Shown: positions 7,435 to 18,484, counted from the stretch's first letter. The stretch is DNA of 64,000 nucleotides from Luteolibacter sp. (GCA_030828305.1 JAURCU010000002.1:1-64000); one strand, 5' to 3'. Notes: generated from the letters alone by a model not told the origin. Numbers and translations: made by a program.

Positions 7435-8313
7435 CTACAGTTGATCACGATTCAGCTCCCCGCCCTCCTCAGCGTTTACCTGATAGCTTACCATTTCATC
7501 GCTATCGTAAACCTCAACGATGCGGTAGCCCTTGGTCGCGCCCCAACTGCCACCGACATGGCTATCGAAGAAGTAACGGCGCTCACCTGAAATCCACATC
7601 TTGGTCTCCATGTGGTTGTGACCATGAAACACACCACGCACATTGGGTGTGCTTTCAAGCAACTCCATAACCGCCTCGGCCTTGGGAACTTCCTCGGGAT
7701 TGCTCACGCCATGCGCAGGCCAGCCTTGGGTCATGTGCTTGCGCTGCTGAATATGGATGAGCGTAAAGATCGCCGGGGCCTTTACATATTTATCGAACTC
7801 GCTCTTGAGCCAGTGACGGTCCGCCGCGCGATAGATATGACTCTTCGCGTGCACGGAGGCATCCGCCATCACGAACACGTAGTCCTTGTAAACCACGGTG
7901 TGATTGGAGTCGTAACCCCAGATCTTGCTCCATGATTCGGTCGGCGAGCCCTCTGCTCCAAGATAGTCGTGATTGCCCTTGATGCAGTAGTAGGGCATCT
8001 GGAGCTTGGAGAGATGTTTGTCGCGCAACTCCGGGAGCATCTCGGTCTTGTCGTTGACCAGATCGCCATTGAGAAAGAACAGATCGAGCCCTTTGCCCTG
8101 CTGCTCCTTGTTGATCCAATTCACCATGTTGCCGGCATACTCATCGAAGGGGGTGTTGTTCTGGCCGTAGTGCAGATCCGAGGCGATGGCGAAGCGCAAC
8201 TTGATCTTGCGATCAGCAGGCAGGTCCTGGGCATTGACCCAGCGAGCGGGCAGAAGAGTGGTCGTGGTAGCGAGACCTAATTGCCCAAGAAAAGAGCGAC
8301 GTTTAAGGGGCAT
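7435..8313 (-). CDS. Exported calcineurin-like metallophosphoesterase
   Basis: The ATG at 8313 gives 292 residues with an N-terminal KRRSFLG stretch and hydrophobic region to about residue 28, resembling a Tat signal, although the second Arg is followed by Ser rather than the usual consensus. The metal-binding series is complete: DLH (46-48), GDLVND (83-88), GNHD (113-116), a His at about 187 (LIHIQ) and GHNH (231-234). The two-metal centre hydrolyses phosphomonoesters or diesters in this family; the substrate cannot be read from sequence. The predicted site of action is the periplasm. The upstream extension to 8487 overlaps the DUF4250 gene and lacks protein character. Confidence 0.85.
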   Translation of the reverse strand: MPLKRRSFLGQLGLATTTTLLPARWVNAQDLPADRKIKLRFAIASDLHYGQNNTPFDEYAGNMVNWINKEQQGKGLDLFFLNGDLVNDKTEMLPELRDKHLSKLQMPYYCIKGNHDYLGAEGSPTESWSKIWGYDSNHTVVYKDYVFVMADASVHAKSHIYRAADRHWLKSEFDKYVKAPAIFTLIHIQQRKHMTQGWPAHGVSNPEEVPKAEAVMELLESTPNVRGVFHGHNHMETKMWISGERRYFFDSHVGGSWGATKGYRIVEVYDSDEMVSYQVNAEEGGELNRDQL

Positions 8314-8341
8314 ATCGAAGTGGTGGAAATTTGGCTTTGGT

Positions 8342-8530
8342 TCAGCGAAACTGGTTTTGCTCTGGCTCATAAGTGAAATACGCGCTGCCGAGCCGCTCCA
8401 GCAGTTGCTCCCGATCAATACCATGAGTAGCCACCAGGTCTTCCAAAGAGTCGCACTGGTTGCGCAGTTCAGTATTGACCAAACCAACCAGCAAATGGGG
8501 ATCCATGGTGCTAAAGGAGCTCAAATCCAT
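8342..8530 (-). CDS. DUF4250 family small protein
   Basis: The 62-residue product starting at the ATG at 8530 closely follows the DUF4250 pattern: an N-terminal MDL, then a hydrophobic helix ending VNTELRN, SLEDL, GIDREQLLERL and the C-terminal YEPEQNQFR (the family typically ends Y.Y.xExNQFR). Function is unknown; family members are short, cytosolic and probably all-helical. It lies 28 nt upstream of the exported phosphoesterase on the same strand and could share its transcript. The start chosen removes five residues of the longer frame because family members begin at MDL. Confidence 0.75.
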   Translation of the reverse strand: MDLSSFSTMDPHLLVGLVNTELRNQCDSLEDLVATHGIDREQLLERLGSAYFTYEPEQNQFR

Positions 8531-8615
8531 GCCTTGGACTCTCAAATTGGACCCAAAGGGTCAAGAATCCCCGGATTTCGCCTATTTCTTTGACCCCCTC
8601 CACAGGATGGCTTAA

Positions 8616-10868
<2,253 letters not shown>

Positions 10869-11115
10869 AAAGACAAGTGACTGTGCAGCTATGGACATAG
10901 CTCCAAGACGTCCTTTATCATCGCTTTGGAGATCAATCTCAAATCCCTCGCGATTTCAGCTTGCAGAGACGCGATCGGCTCGGAGAGCTGTCCCTAGCTA
11001 TGTTCTCGCGTCCAATCACCTTCATTGGTGGCTAATATCACAGCATCACAGCCCTCATGACTCAAAGTCCGTGACGTGAAGGCGTCGACCACCTGACTGA
11101 TGCGCATCCGCCGTG

Positions 11116-11241
11116 TCACTTCTCCACCTTAAACTGCCACCTGGTGATGTCGCTGAGTGTGAGCCAGCCCATCATGCCGGTGAGATAGAAGGCATTCGTA
11201 GCGATGAAGTCACCGGACAAACCACCGAAAGTGGGTGCAGT
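11116..11241 (-). pseudogene. Possible C-terminal remnant of a membrane protein
   Basis: On the minus strand a frame ending in TGA at 11118-11116 reads TFGGLSGDFIATNAF, YLTGMMGWLTLSD and finally FKVEK. This looks like a glycine-rich loop and a transmembrane helix rather than random sequence. The frame continues upstream only by reading through the terminator of the oxidoreductase gene, and no start or upstream domain remains. It could be the tail of a lost gene, possibly polytopic, or chance. I do not recognise the family with confidence. Confidence 0.25.
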
Positions 11242-11244
11242 CCG

Positions 11245-11280
11245 AAAAAGACCCTGACCAGCGCAATACCGGCCAGGGTC
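11245..11280 (-). terminator. Intrinsic terminator after the Gfo/Idh gene
   Basis: On the minus strand the arms gaccctggcc and ggtcagggtc form a stem of about 10 bp with one G-T pairing, followed by TTTTT. It lies 36 nt after the stop of the oxidoreductase gene. Confidence 0.75.
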
Positions 11281-11315
11281 TGAATGATTCATTAACGGCT
11301 CAGTCCGCAACGGCT

Positions 11316-12599
11316 TCAGGAGAAGCGGGGGTCGTCTTCACCAGGAATGACGGCCACTTCCTCGGGGGCCTTGACCGCGCCCTTCTCGAAGTCGAGTGCA
11401 GCGGGCGCACAGGCAAAGTTATACCATTCGGAGTCCTCGCGTTCCATCAGGTCACGCAAGGTCACCAGTTTACCGGTAAAACAGGCAATACGTCCCATGA
11501 TAGCCACTGCAGTGGAGTCGGCGATCTGCTTGGCCTCGTTAAGGGGCTTGCCGGCGATCACAGAGCGGATCATGTCGACGTGCTCCTGGGTCTGACCGTT
11601 CTTGGTGTCCACGGTGATGGCAGGAATCTTCACATCCTTACCGGTGAGTTTGCCACCGCCGAGGCAAACGCCATCGGTGCCGGTAAACATCTCGCCAACG
11701 CGGTTGTAGCAGCCAGCTACTTGGCGGCACTGGCTGTGGATATGAACGTCATTGCCGAAGTCGTAATCCACACTGAAGAAGTCAAATGAGTTGCCAGAGG
11801 TGCGGCGGGCGCGGCCACCAAATCCGATGGCAGTGGTGGGTAAGCGACCGAGAAACCAGATGGCCACATCAAGGTTGTGAACATGCTGCTCGACAATGTG
11901 ATCACCCGACATTTCGACGAAATTTAGCCAGTTGTTGGCAAGATAATCGGCATCGGACTGGCCGCTCTCACGCTTTCGAACCCATGGCACTCTGCCATTC
12001 CATTGAACCACGCCACCCTTGATTTCGCCAATTGCTCCATTATCGATGAGAGCCTTGTTCTGAAGGTAGCTGGCGGAGTGGCGGCGCTGGGTGCCACAAA
12101 CGACGGCCAGGCCCTTGGCCTTGGCTTTTTCTCCTGTGTCGATCACTGAGCGGCAGCCAACTGGATCAACGGCCACGGGCTTCTCAATGAAGCAGTGCTT
12201 GCCGGCTTCCACGGCAGCGGCGAAGTGCAGCGGACGGAAAGCGGGAGGAGTCGCCATCAGAACATAGTCACAATCTTCGGCGATGGCTTTCTGGTAAGCA
12301 TCAAAACCACCGAAGCACTTCTTTTTGTCGAGACCGTAATTGCCTGCAAGGGACTCGGCTTTGGCTTGGAAGGCGTCCGCAGCTGCCACCAACTCACTTT
12401 CTACGCCAACAATTTTGCAGGCCTCCATGAAGTTTTTGACGGCACCATTACCTCGACCACCACAGCCGATAATGACGAATTTGAGTTTTTTGGAGCCTCC
12501 GGCCGTGTTCTGGGCGAAAGCGGAACCGGCAAGGACCGTGGCGCCTGCCAAGGTGCTATTGCCGAGAAAATTACGACGATTCAGTTTTTTGGTATTCAT
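11316..12599 (-). CDS. Tat-exported Gfo/Idh/MocA family oxidoreductase
   Basis: The 427-residue protein begins with NRRNFLGNSTLAGATVLAG, a good Tat signal (RRxFL then a hydrophobic stretch ending AFA, about 8-29), so it should fold with its cofactor and be exported. The Rossmann fold follows, with GCGGRG (45-50) for NAD(P), and then the family hallmark EKPVAVDP (139-146). The C-terminal half is the substrate beta-sheet domain. Tat-type Gfo/Idh enzymes are abundant in Verrucomicrobia and Planctomycetes and often act on sugars or sugar acids; here the substrate is unknown and no carbohydrate genes adjoin it. The ATG at 12599 was chosen because it starts right before the twin-arginine region. 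Confidence 0.87.
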   Translation of the reverse strand: MNTKKLNRRNFLGNSTLAGATVLAGSAFAQNTAGGSKKLKFVIIGCGGRGNGAVKNFMEACKIVGVESELVAAADAFQAKAESLAGNYGLDKKKCFGGFDAYQKAIAEDCDYVLMATPPAFRPLHFAAAVEAGKHCFIEKPVAVDPVGCRSVIDTGEKAKAKGLAVVCGTQRRHSASYLQNKALIDNGAIGEIKGGVVQWNGRVPWVRKRESGQSDADYLANNWLNFVEMSGDHIVEQHVHNLDVAIWFLGRLPTTAIGFGGRARRTSGNSFDFFSVDYDFGNDVHIHSQCRQVAGCYNRVGEMFTGTDGVCLGGGKLTGKDVKIPAITVDTKNGQTQEHVDMIRSVIAGKPLNEAKQIADSTAVAIMGRIACFTGKLVTLRDLMEREDSEWYNFACAPAALDFEKGAVKAPEEVAVIPGEDDPRFS

Positions 12600-12729
12600 G
12601 ATGAGTAGGTGTAATAGAGACCCAAACATATTACCCGGAACTCGTCACCCCCCTTTCAGGGTTTCGGACTTACAAAATGGCCCAATCGGGTTGATCTTGT
12701 TGCTTAAAGCATTATTACTAGCGCCCGTT

Positions 12730-13374
12730 ATGCGTCCATTCTCCCAAAAATCCGTGTTTTTCCTGCTTTCGGCCGCCTACGCGGCCCTCGCATCCGCCCA
12801 AGGCGAGGACTTCGAGAGCATTGATCGCGCCATCGCCAAAGGTAGCTTCGAGGACATCCAGGCTCATATCGAAAAACATCCCGAAAGCGTGCACAAGGGC
12901 GCCAGCTCGCGCACCCCGCTAGAATTGGCTGTGCTGCGCAAGAAATTGGACGTCGCCCAACTCCTGCTGGAAAAGGGCGCGAACCCCAACACCATCGACA
13001 AGTCGAAGCGCACACCCCTGCACGCTGCCATTGATCGCAACAGCCCGGAAATGGTGACCGCACTCCTGAAGGCCGGCGCCAAGCCCGACATGCTCGACAA
13101 GGACGGATGGACACCCCTTCACCACGCCACTGCCAAGAACCAACTGCAAACCTCCAAGGCCCTGATCAGTGGCGGCGCCAATCCCAACGCACTGAGCGTG
13201 CGTGGCGGCACGCCCCTGCATGAAGCTGCGGCCAGTGGTGACAAAGAACTCATCGAGTATCTGTTGGCACACAAAGTCGATCCCTCGATAAAATCCAAGG
13301 ACGGTGTGACCGCGCTCGACATTGCCAAGGAATACAAGAACCAGGCTGCCGTCGAAATTCTCTCGAAGCTTTGA
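12730..13374 (+). CDS. Secreted ankyrin-repeat protein
   Basis: The ATG at 12730 gives 214 residues: a signal peptide (about 1-23, ending ASA/Q), then five to six ankyrin repeats to the end. Repeat hallmarks are visible as TPLELAVLR, RTPLHAAID, GWTPLHHATA, GGTPLHEAAA and GVTALDIAKE at roughly 33-residue spacing, each followed by a helix and a GANPN-type turn. Ankyrin domains bind proteins; exported single-domain versions are common in this phylum and their partners are unknown. The track frame extends to 12340 but overlaps the divergent oxidoreductase gene. A pseudopilin gene starts 23 nt downstream. Confidence 0.85.
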   Translation: MRPFSQKSVFFLLSAAYAALASAQGEDFESIDRAIAKGSFEDIQAHIEKHPESVHKGASSRTPLELAVLRKKLDVAQLLLEKGANPNTIDKSKRTPLHAAIDRNSPEMVTALLKAGAKPDMLDKDGWTPLHHATAKNQLQTSKALISGGANPNALSVRGGTPLHEAAASGDKELIEYLLAHKVDPSIKSKDGVTALDIAKEYKNQAAVEILSKL

Positions 13375-13397
13375 AAAATTCAAATACACGAATCATC

Positions 13398-14132
13398 ATG
13401 AGTAACAGAAAGCTCAGGGGATTCACCATGATCGAACTTCTGGTGGTGATCGCTGTCATCGTCGTGCTCAGTGCGGCAGTCTTCGCCATCGGCAACCGCA
13501 TGCTCTTTAAAAGCCGGGCCGCCGTCATGGCAGCGAACATGAAGCAGATCGCTCCCTTCTTCACCGCCTACGCCACCGACAACCAACAGAAAATACTGCC
13601 CTGTCGCGCAGATTTGGTCCGGGGCGACGGATCCACCTACAGCGACTCATTGTGGCATGAAATCATTCTTTCGATGATGTTTGAAACCACCGACCCGGCC
13701 CGCTTCGAGCAGAACAGTTTCTGGGACAGCACCGAGCTCTTTCTGCGCAACCCACTCTTCCAGAAGGGAGACGAACCGCGCGAATTCGGACCACTCAACC
13801 CGGGCTACGGCTACAATCTGATGCTTCCTGAAAACTATGAGATTCAGGAGAACGGATCCGTTCCCGATGCCGCCACTCTCGAAAGGACCCTGATACCCAT
13901 AGCCTTCGCCACCGAGCCAACCCGCACCCCCATCATTGCCCCCGCCGACAACTACTTTTACCGCTATGATGATGCTCAAATCGACGAATGGGACACTGGC
14001 ACCATTAGCGGATGGCTGGTAGATGGTAACTTTCCCGTGCTGTTTCTTGATGGACACATCGAGAGCGTAAAGCCTGAGCAATACATCGAACGACGGCTCC
14101 ACGAAATGCCGCTCGATGCCAATCTACCCTGA
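13398..14132 (+). CDS. Type II secretion pseudopilin-like protein with DG C-terminal region
   Basis: The 244-residue protein begins with a prepilin peptidase site, RGFTMIELLVV, cleaved between Gly8 and Phe9, with the conserved Glu at mature position 5 and a hydrophobic helix to about residue 30. The body is hydrophilic, and near the C terminus reads FPVLFLDGHIESV, similar to the DG segment of the planctomycete/verrucomicrobial H-X9-DG pseudopilins. Such proteins are usually minor or surface pseudopilins of unknown cargo. It is separate from the GspE/GspF/GspG set at 21.7-27 kb. A TTG nine codons upstream is possible as a start, but the ATG fits the short leader better. Confidence 0.82.
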   Translation: MSNRKLRGFTMIELLVVIAVIVVLSAAVFAIGNRMLFKSRAAVMAANMKQIAPFFTAYATDNQQKILPCRADLVRGDGSTYSDSLWHEIILSMMFETTDPARFEQNSFWDSTELFLRNPLFQKGDEPREFGPLNPGYGYNLMLPENYEIQENGSVPDAATLERTLIPIAFATEPTRTPIIAPADNYFYRYDDAQIDEWDTGTISGWLVDGNFPVLFLDGHIESVKPEQYIERRLHEMPLDANLP

Positions 14133-14133
14133 T

Positions 14134-14979
14134 TCACATCACGCAGGTGATTTGCCCTTCCCTCTGGGCGTATACTTGATGCACTCCACTGACTGCGCAC
14201 AGAGCTTCGGCGAATTCAGCGGGCTCCAGGAGCATCAGTGCTGTGGACCAGACCTCGGCGGTGGCTGCGCACTCGGCCATTACCCATACCCGATCGCAGG
14301 GTTCGGCCGGCATCGCCTCCTCACCCCATGGGTGCAGCAGATGACTGCCTTGAATCCCTTTTCCTGAAGCACTCAGCGACATTGCCTGCAGTTCAATGCG
14401 CTTACCCCGTTTTCCCCCAAGCTCGACAGGCCAAGTGGCTGAGCCATAAGCCAACATGGAGCTCGCACCCGCGCACAGCAAAGCTGCCTGACACTCCCAG
14501 TCGATGAGCAACTGGCGAAGCTGGTCAAGAGCAAAGCCCTTTCCGATACCTCCCAGGTCAATCTCGCGCCCAGCCTCTTCACAGCTCACCGCTGGCACGT
14601 CCGGGTGGACCTTGAGCCTGCCATGCAATTCGGGAATGGGGCTCTCATTGCCCTGCTTAAGATGCTCGATGCGCTTGCCAAGCGTAATATCGAAGAGGCC
14701 TTGGGTTTGCCGGGCCGCCTCCATTGCAAGAAGCAAACATTGGTGAGTGGCCTCGCTAATGTAAAGGGTCTCACCACGCGAAAGTGCATTGATGCGCGAG
14801 ACATCACTTCCCTCCATGTAGCGGCTCAGTTGCCCCTCCAACTGATCAATCTTCTCAATGCATAGCTGTGCCAAACTACGGGCCGAGGCACCGTCCATAC
14901 CCAACAGGCGAATGCTGAAGGTGGTGTTCATGGCCTCGTGTTCATGAACAAAGGCTCCGCTTATGGAATCGGTACTCAT
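14134..14979 (-). CDS. apbE: ApbE-family FAD:protein FMN transferase
   Basis: ApbE enzymes attach FMN to a threonine of target proteins (such as NqrB/NqrC or RnfG) or act as Mg-dependent FAD hydrolases. In the 281 residues, FDITLG (96-101), DLGGIGKGFALD (141-152) and a SHLLHP segment (212-217) correspond to the flavin- and metal-binding blocks; ATAEVWSTALMLL matches the ADALSTA helix, although the usual Asp of that helix is replaced by Glu. There is no signal peptide or lipobox, unlike typical periplasmic ApbE. The ATG overlaps the stop of the upstream membrane-protein gene as ATGA, showing translational coupling. No Nqr or Rnf genes are in the window. Confidence 0.82.
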   Translation of the reverse strand: MSTDSISGAFVHEHEAMNTTFSIRLLGMDGASARSLAQLCIEKIDQLEGQLSRYMEGSDVSRINALSRGETLYISEATHQCLLLAMEAARQTQGLFDITLGKRIEHLKQGNESPIPELHGRLKVHPDVPAVSCEEAGREIDLGGIGKGFALDQLRQLLIDWECQAALLCAGASSMLAYGSATWPVELGGKRGKRIELQAMSLSASGKGIQGSHLLHPWGEEAMPAEPCDRVWVMAECAATAEVWSTALMLLEPAEFAEALCAVSGVHQVYAQREGQITCVM

Positions 14980-16511
14980 GGCGTTTTCATCCACTGATCC
15001 CATACAGCGCGGCTCAGATAGATTTGCAGAGGCACGCCGTCACGCAGACCACGTGGCAGAGGCACGTGGGTCTCGTCCAGGCGGGCGCCGAGCAACATAT
15101 CCTCATCGGGCATCATCAGGATCAGCGGGTAGGTTTCGAGATCCTCCGGTGCCATGGGCCAGTAACCCACCTGCTCAAAACCACGCAAATACCACGGCAA
15201 GGGCCAGTAGCCGCTGCCCACCACCGCCACACGATCCAAGCGAGCGGGGCCTTCCATGGATCGCAACTTGTCAAACCACTCCTCCATCTTCTCGATGTCG
15301 GGCCGGGTGGGCACATAGGCGTAAGGGTTGCGGGCATCGGAGTGCAAACGGTCGCAGGCGATGCGGGTCTGCTTCACTTGGGTCCACAGGGTGGCTGCAA
15401 GAAAGAGTGTAAGTAGACCCTTAAGCCAAGGCGCAAGCGGAGTGAAATTGACAAAAGCCATTCCCGCCAACCAACAGGTCAGTGCCCACGGCAGGCAGGC
15501 CAGCCAAGGCGTCTTGTAGGCAAAGAGCGAATAGATAATCAGATGGAAGATTGCCGAATAAGCCAGCAAGTGGATCCAGCGGCGTTGACGACGATCCACC
15601 CAGCCGGACCAACTCATGACATAGGAGTATACGGCGAGCATCACCACCGGCGTTCCATACCACCAGACCCCAGCCGATTTCATGGGCAGAGCAAGCAAGT
15701 AGACATAGTAGCTCCAACTCTTGTCGTGACCGCTCACCGTCTCGTAAACGAAGTAGGTTTTGATCGCATCCAAAGCACCCCGGAGATGGGTAAAGCCGTG
15801 GGTGTAGCAGGCCAGAGTGGTGATTGCGGCGGTCGCGGCCGACAGCATCAGCCCTTTGCCGTGCTGCCTTAACCAAGCCATGACAAGTTCCATGGAGAGC
15901 TTGCGATGCTCTTGGAGCAAGAGCAGACTGATGGCGGCACTCCATGCCAGCAAACTGATTGCAAAGCTCTCCTTGGCGGCAAACATCAACCCAAGCACCA
16001 CTCCCGGCAGACCCCAGCGGGGAAAGGCGAGGATTAAACCCAGGAGCAAAGCCCCAAAAAGCACCAGGATGGACTCGTGAATGAACATCCGGCTGTAATA
16101 AACAAGCAAGGGCGAAGTCGCCAGCAGGGTGGCCGCAGCCAGGGCCGAGACATCCCCCAAGCGGCGGCGCCACAGCATGGGGACGAACACCACGAGGAGT
16201 CCGGCGGAGGCTGTTACAAAACGCAGGCTACCCTTGCTCAACTCACTCCACCCCGATTCACCACGGATCAGGCAAAGCGGCATGCTCAGATCCGCTAGCA
16301 GCGGGCCATGGTAATGCTTGGGATTGAACTCCCCACCCTCGCCCTCCATGCGCTTGGCCATGATACGAGCCCCCGTGGCCTCATCGGCGTGCATCGGTCG
16401 CACGGACAAATCCTCAAAACGCAGGAAAGCGGCCGTGACGAAAACCGCGATCCATGCAAGGATCAGCAATGCGTGCTGCGTGGATATCTTGTTGGGCTCC
16501 ATGAGTCTCAT
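14976..16511 (-). CDS. TIGR03663-type polytopic membrane protein (PMT-like glycosyltransferase fold)
   Basis: About 511 residues with some ten to twelve hydrophobic segments. The first periplasmic loop contains HADEA (41-45), matching the acidic motif of GT-C/PMT-like enzymes, and later YKTPW (332-336) occurs, a signature I associate with TIGR03663 proteins. GT-C enzymes transfer sugars from polyprenyl-phosphate donors to acceptors outside the membrane. That role is an inference here. The divergent gene 84 nt away is a dolichol-phosphate-sugar-synthase-like GT2, which would supply such a donor. The start is uncertain: ATGs lie at 16553, 16511 and 16502. The 16511 start avoids overlap with the divergent gene. 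The stop overlaps the apbE start. Confidence 0.75.
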   Translation of the reverse strand: MRLMEPNKISTQHALLILAWIAVFVTAAFLRFEDLSVRPMHADEATGARIMAKRMEGEGGEFNPKHYHGPLLADLSMPLCLIRGESGWSELSKGSLRFVTASAGLLVVFVPMLWRRRLGDVSALAAATLLATSPLLVYYSRMFIHESILVLFGALLLGLILAFPRWGLPGVVLGLMFAAKESFAISLLAWSAAISLLLLQEHRKLSMELVMAWLRQHGKGLMLSAATAAITTLACYTHGFTHLRGALDAIKTYFVYETVSGHDKSWSYYVYLLALPMKSAGVWWYGTPVVMLAVYSYVMSWSGWVDRRQRRWIHLLAYSAIFHLIIYSLFAYKTPWLACLPWALTCWLAGMAFVNFTPLAPWLKGLLTLFLAATLWTQVKQTRIACDRLHSDARNPYAYVPTRPDIEKMEEWFDKLRSMEGPARLDRVAVVGSGYWPLPWYLRGFEQVGYWPMAPEDLETYPLILMMPDEDMLLGARLDETHVPLPRGLRDGVPLQIYLSRAVWDQWMKTP

Positions 16512-16594
16512 GGATACGATGAAAGATCCCCGAAGCTCGCAATGGTAAATCATATCATCCGCCCCCAGCCCCCTCAAACCGCCCCAATTTTGCC

Positions 16595-17314
16595 TTGTCC
16601 CCACGTTTACTGATTGTCACCCCCGTGTGGAATGACTCCGCCCGGCTTGGTGAATATGCCCCCAGCCTTGCCAAGGCCTGCTCTGAATCGGATCTGGCGA
16701 TTCGCTGGGTGATCGCCGATGATGGATCCTCAAAGCAGGAACTCGCTGCCCTTGAAACCTTGCGCAACACCCACCGCAAGACATTCCCTGAAATCCACAT
16801 CCACAGCGAAATGCATCGCGGCAAGGGACACGTCATTCGCTCTACCTGGAATACAGATCCTGATTCCCACTGGCTGGCCTTTGTCGATTGTGATGGAGCC
16901 ACCAGTGCCAGAGACTTTCTGTCCCTCATCAACAAGGCAATCGATGAGCAAAAATCAGTCATCGGAATCCGCAAGCGCACCGAGCAAACCGTCATTCACG
17001 AGAGCGCCTACCGCTGGATTTTCCATCACGGCTACCTCCTGGTCGTACGCTTGTTTCTCGGGCTGCGCTCGGAGGATCTCCAATGCGGAGCCAAGGTCAT
17101 TCGTGGCACCGACTACAGGGCCGTTGCTGACTCTCTTGAAGAAGACGGCTTCTGTTTCGACACCGAACTACTCACCGCGCTCAAAGCGAAAGGTTTTGGC
17201 TGGCTGGAGACCCCCATCAACTGGGCCGAAAAGAAGGGTGGCAAGGTGTTCCCGCTGATTGACAGCTGGAAGATGTTTGCCGGGGTATTGCGTATTCGTG
17301 GCCGTCAGCCCTGA
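16595..17314 (+). CDS. Family 2 glycosyltransferase (polyprenyl-phosphate-sugar synthase-like)
   Basis: The 239-residue soluble protein has the GT-A/GT2 landmarks: an N-terminal IVTPVWNDS beta strand, ADDGSS (41-46), VDCDGA (97-102, the DXD-like metal site) and DLQCGAK (161-167), the CGxK segment typical of DPM1/Alg5-like enzymes that load hexose from a nucleotide sugar onto polyprenyl phosphate. No C-terminal transmembrane pair is present. The start is TTG at 16595, since no ATG is in frame before the conserved first strand. It is divergent from the TIGR03663-type gene and overlaps the end of hisF tail to tail by 10 bp. Confidence 0.85.
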   Translation: MSPRLLIVTPVWNDSARLGEYAPSLAKACSESDLAIRWVIADDGSSKQELAALETLRNTHRKTFPEIHIHSEMHRGKGHVIRSTWNTDPDSHWLAFVDCDGATSARDFLSLINKAIDEQKSVIGIRKRTEQTVIHESAYRWIFHHGYLLVVRLFLGLRSEDLQCGAKVIRGTDYRAVADSLEEDGFCFDTELLTALKAKGFGWLETPINWAEKKGGKVFPLIDSWKMFAGVLRIRGRQP

Positions 17315-18075
17315 AAGGGAGGTCTCACCGGCACTCCGCGCTCGCTGAAGTATTCCTTGGCTTCGCTCACGGTGTGGGTTCCGAAGTGGAAGATACTAGC
17401 AGCAAGCACCGCATCAGCCTTACCCTCGTTGAGCACATCCACCATGTGCTGCAGGTTGCCGGCACCTCCGCTGGCAATGACCGGAATACCCACCGCACCC
17501 GAAATGGCCGCGGTCAGCTCAATATCGTAGCCCGACTGAGTACCGTCAGCATCCATGCTGGTGAGTAGGATCTCGCCCGCGCCACGCCGCCAAACCTCCT
17601 TGGCCCAATCCAGAGCGTCCATACCCACCGGGGTACGGCCACCGTGGGTATAAACGCCCCACTTGCCGTGGGCCTCACGCTTGGCGTCAATGGCGACCAC
17701 GATGCACTGGCTGCCAAAGGCTTTCGCCCCCTCGTCCACCAAACCCGGGGTATTCACTGCCGAGGTGTTGATGCCAACCTTGTCTGCACCCGCCAGCAGC
17801 ATTTCACGCATGTTATCCACCGAGCGGATACCACCCCCCACGGTCAGGGGAATGAAACAGTGCTCGGCGGTGCGACGAACCACATCGACCATGGTTTTGC
17901 GGTTGTCGGACGAGGCGGTAATGTCGAGAAAGACCAGTTCATCGGCCTCCTGCTCGTTGTATGCCATAGCGGCCTCAACCGGATCTCCGGCGTCGACCAG
18001 GTCGACAAAGTTGACCCCCTTGACCACGCGGCCATTGGTCACACCCAAGCATGGGATAATCCTTTTCGCGAGCAC
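17305..18075 (-). CDS. hisF: Imidazole glycerol phosphate synthase subunit HisF, with Asp11 replaced by Gly
   Basis: HisF uses ammonia from HisH to close the imidazole ring and release AICAR in histidine synthesis. The 256 residues match the (beta/alpha)8 family end to end: [30 protein letters not shown] (phosphate loop), VVAIDAK (Asp130-type acid), GEILLTSMD and IASGGAG. However, the first catalytic aspartate, in the invariant CLDV at position 11, reads CLGV here (GGT in place of GAT). In Thermotoga HisF that Asp is essential for cyclisation. Either this copy is inactive or altered, or the base is an error. The start is GTG at 18075. hisH and the other his genes are not adjacent. Confidence 0.93.
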   Translation of the reverse strand: MLAKRIIPCLGVTNGRVVKGVNFVDLVDAGDPVEAAMAYNEQEADELVFLDITASSDNRKTMVDVVRRTAEHCFIPLTVGGGIRSVDNMREMLLAGADKVGINTSAVNTPGLVDEGAKAFGSQCIVVAIDAKREAHGKWGVYTHGGRTPVGMDALDWAKEVWRRGAGEILLTSMDADGTQSGYDIELTAAISGAVGIPVIASGGAGNLQHMVDVLNEGKADAVLAASIFHFGTHTVSEAKEYFSERGVPVRPPFQG

Positions 18076-18112
18076 GCTACGCAGAGTTCGTGATCCTCAG
18101 TCGAGAGGCAAG

Positions 18113-18147
18113 AAAAACACCCCGGACCCATACGAGTCGCGGGGTGT
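18113..18147 (-). terminator. Intrinsic terminator after rpmE2
   Basis: On the minus strand ACACCCCG and CGGGGTGT (18147-18140 and 18124-18117) form an 8-bp stem with a 15-nt loop, followed by a run of T. It lies 23 nt after the rpmE2 stop and 38 nt before the hisF start, so hisF probably has its own promoter. Confidence 0.75.
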
Positions 18148-18169
18148 GTGAAGTTGGTATGAGCAGCTA

Positions 18170-18436
18170 TTAGAGCTTGGGCTTGCCAGCGCGGCGCACG
18201 GCACCAAAACGCTTCTGGAATTTGTCGATGCGGCCCTCGGTATCGACAAATTGAGCCAGTCCGGTGAAGAAGGGGTGGGAATCGGATGTCACGCCGATGG
18301 AAATAACGCTGTGCTCGACACCATCGATCGTCTCCTTCTTGTCGGAAACCTTGGTAGAGCGGGTGATGAATCGCTTGCCGGTGGTCATATCGACAAACAC
18401 CACCGGATTGTAATCAGGATGAATCTCTGCTTTCAT
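18170..18436 (-). CDS. rpmE2: Ribosomal protein bL31, type B (zinc-free)
   Basis: The 88-residue protein reads MKAEIHPDYNPVVFVD, FITRSTK, SDSHPFFTGLAQFVDTEGR and ends RFGAVRRAG, matching bL31 of the large ribosomal subunit. It has no CxxC pairs, so it is the zinc-independent type B form. In many bacteria the type B gene is induced under zinc limitation by Zur. Here it could be the only bL31, since some phyla carry only this form. It is monocistronic with its own terminator, and a possible promoter lies about 50-75 nt upstream. Confidence 0.92.
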   Translation of the reverse strand: MKAEIHPDYNPVVFVDMTTGKRFITRSTKVSDKKETIDGVEHSVISIGVTSDSHPFFTGLAQFVDTEGRIDKFQKRFGAVRRAGKPKL

Positions 18437-18484
18437 TGTGGAAACGGGGTAGAACCAACACGTTACCGACGCGCTGGGGCGGCG

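Larger units (their letters stand above)
10869..11315. other. Intergenic region with no intact gene
   Basis: These 447 bases between icd and the Gfo/Idh gene hold no convincing intact gene. There is a short dyad (agctatg ... catagct) at about 10899-10913, a possible gene remnant on the minus strand at 11116-11241 and a minus-strand terminator at 11245-11280. Stops are frequent in all frames of the first half. Confidence 0.6.

Noticed and set aside
17644-18151. Overlapping plus-strand frames of 149 and 162 codons opposite hisF
   Set aside because: Antisense shadows of hisF without any protein features.
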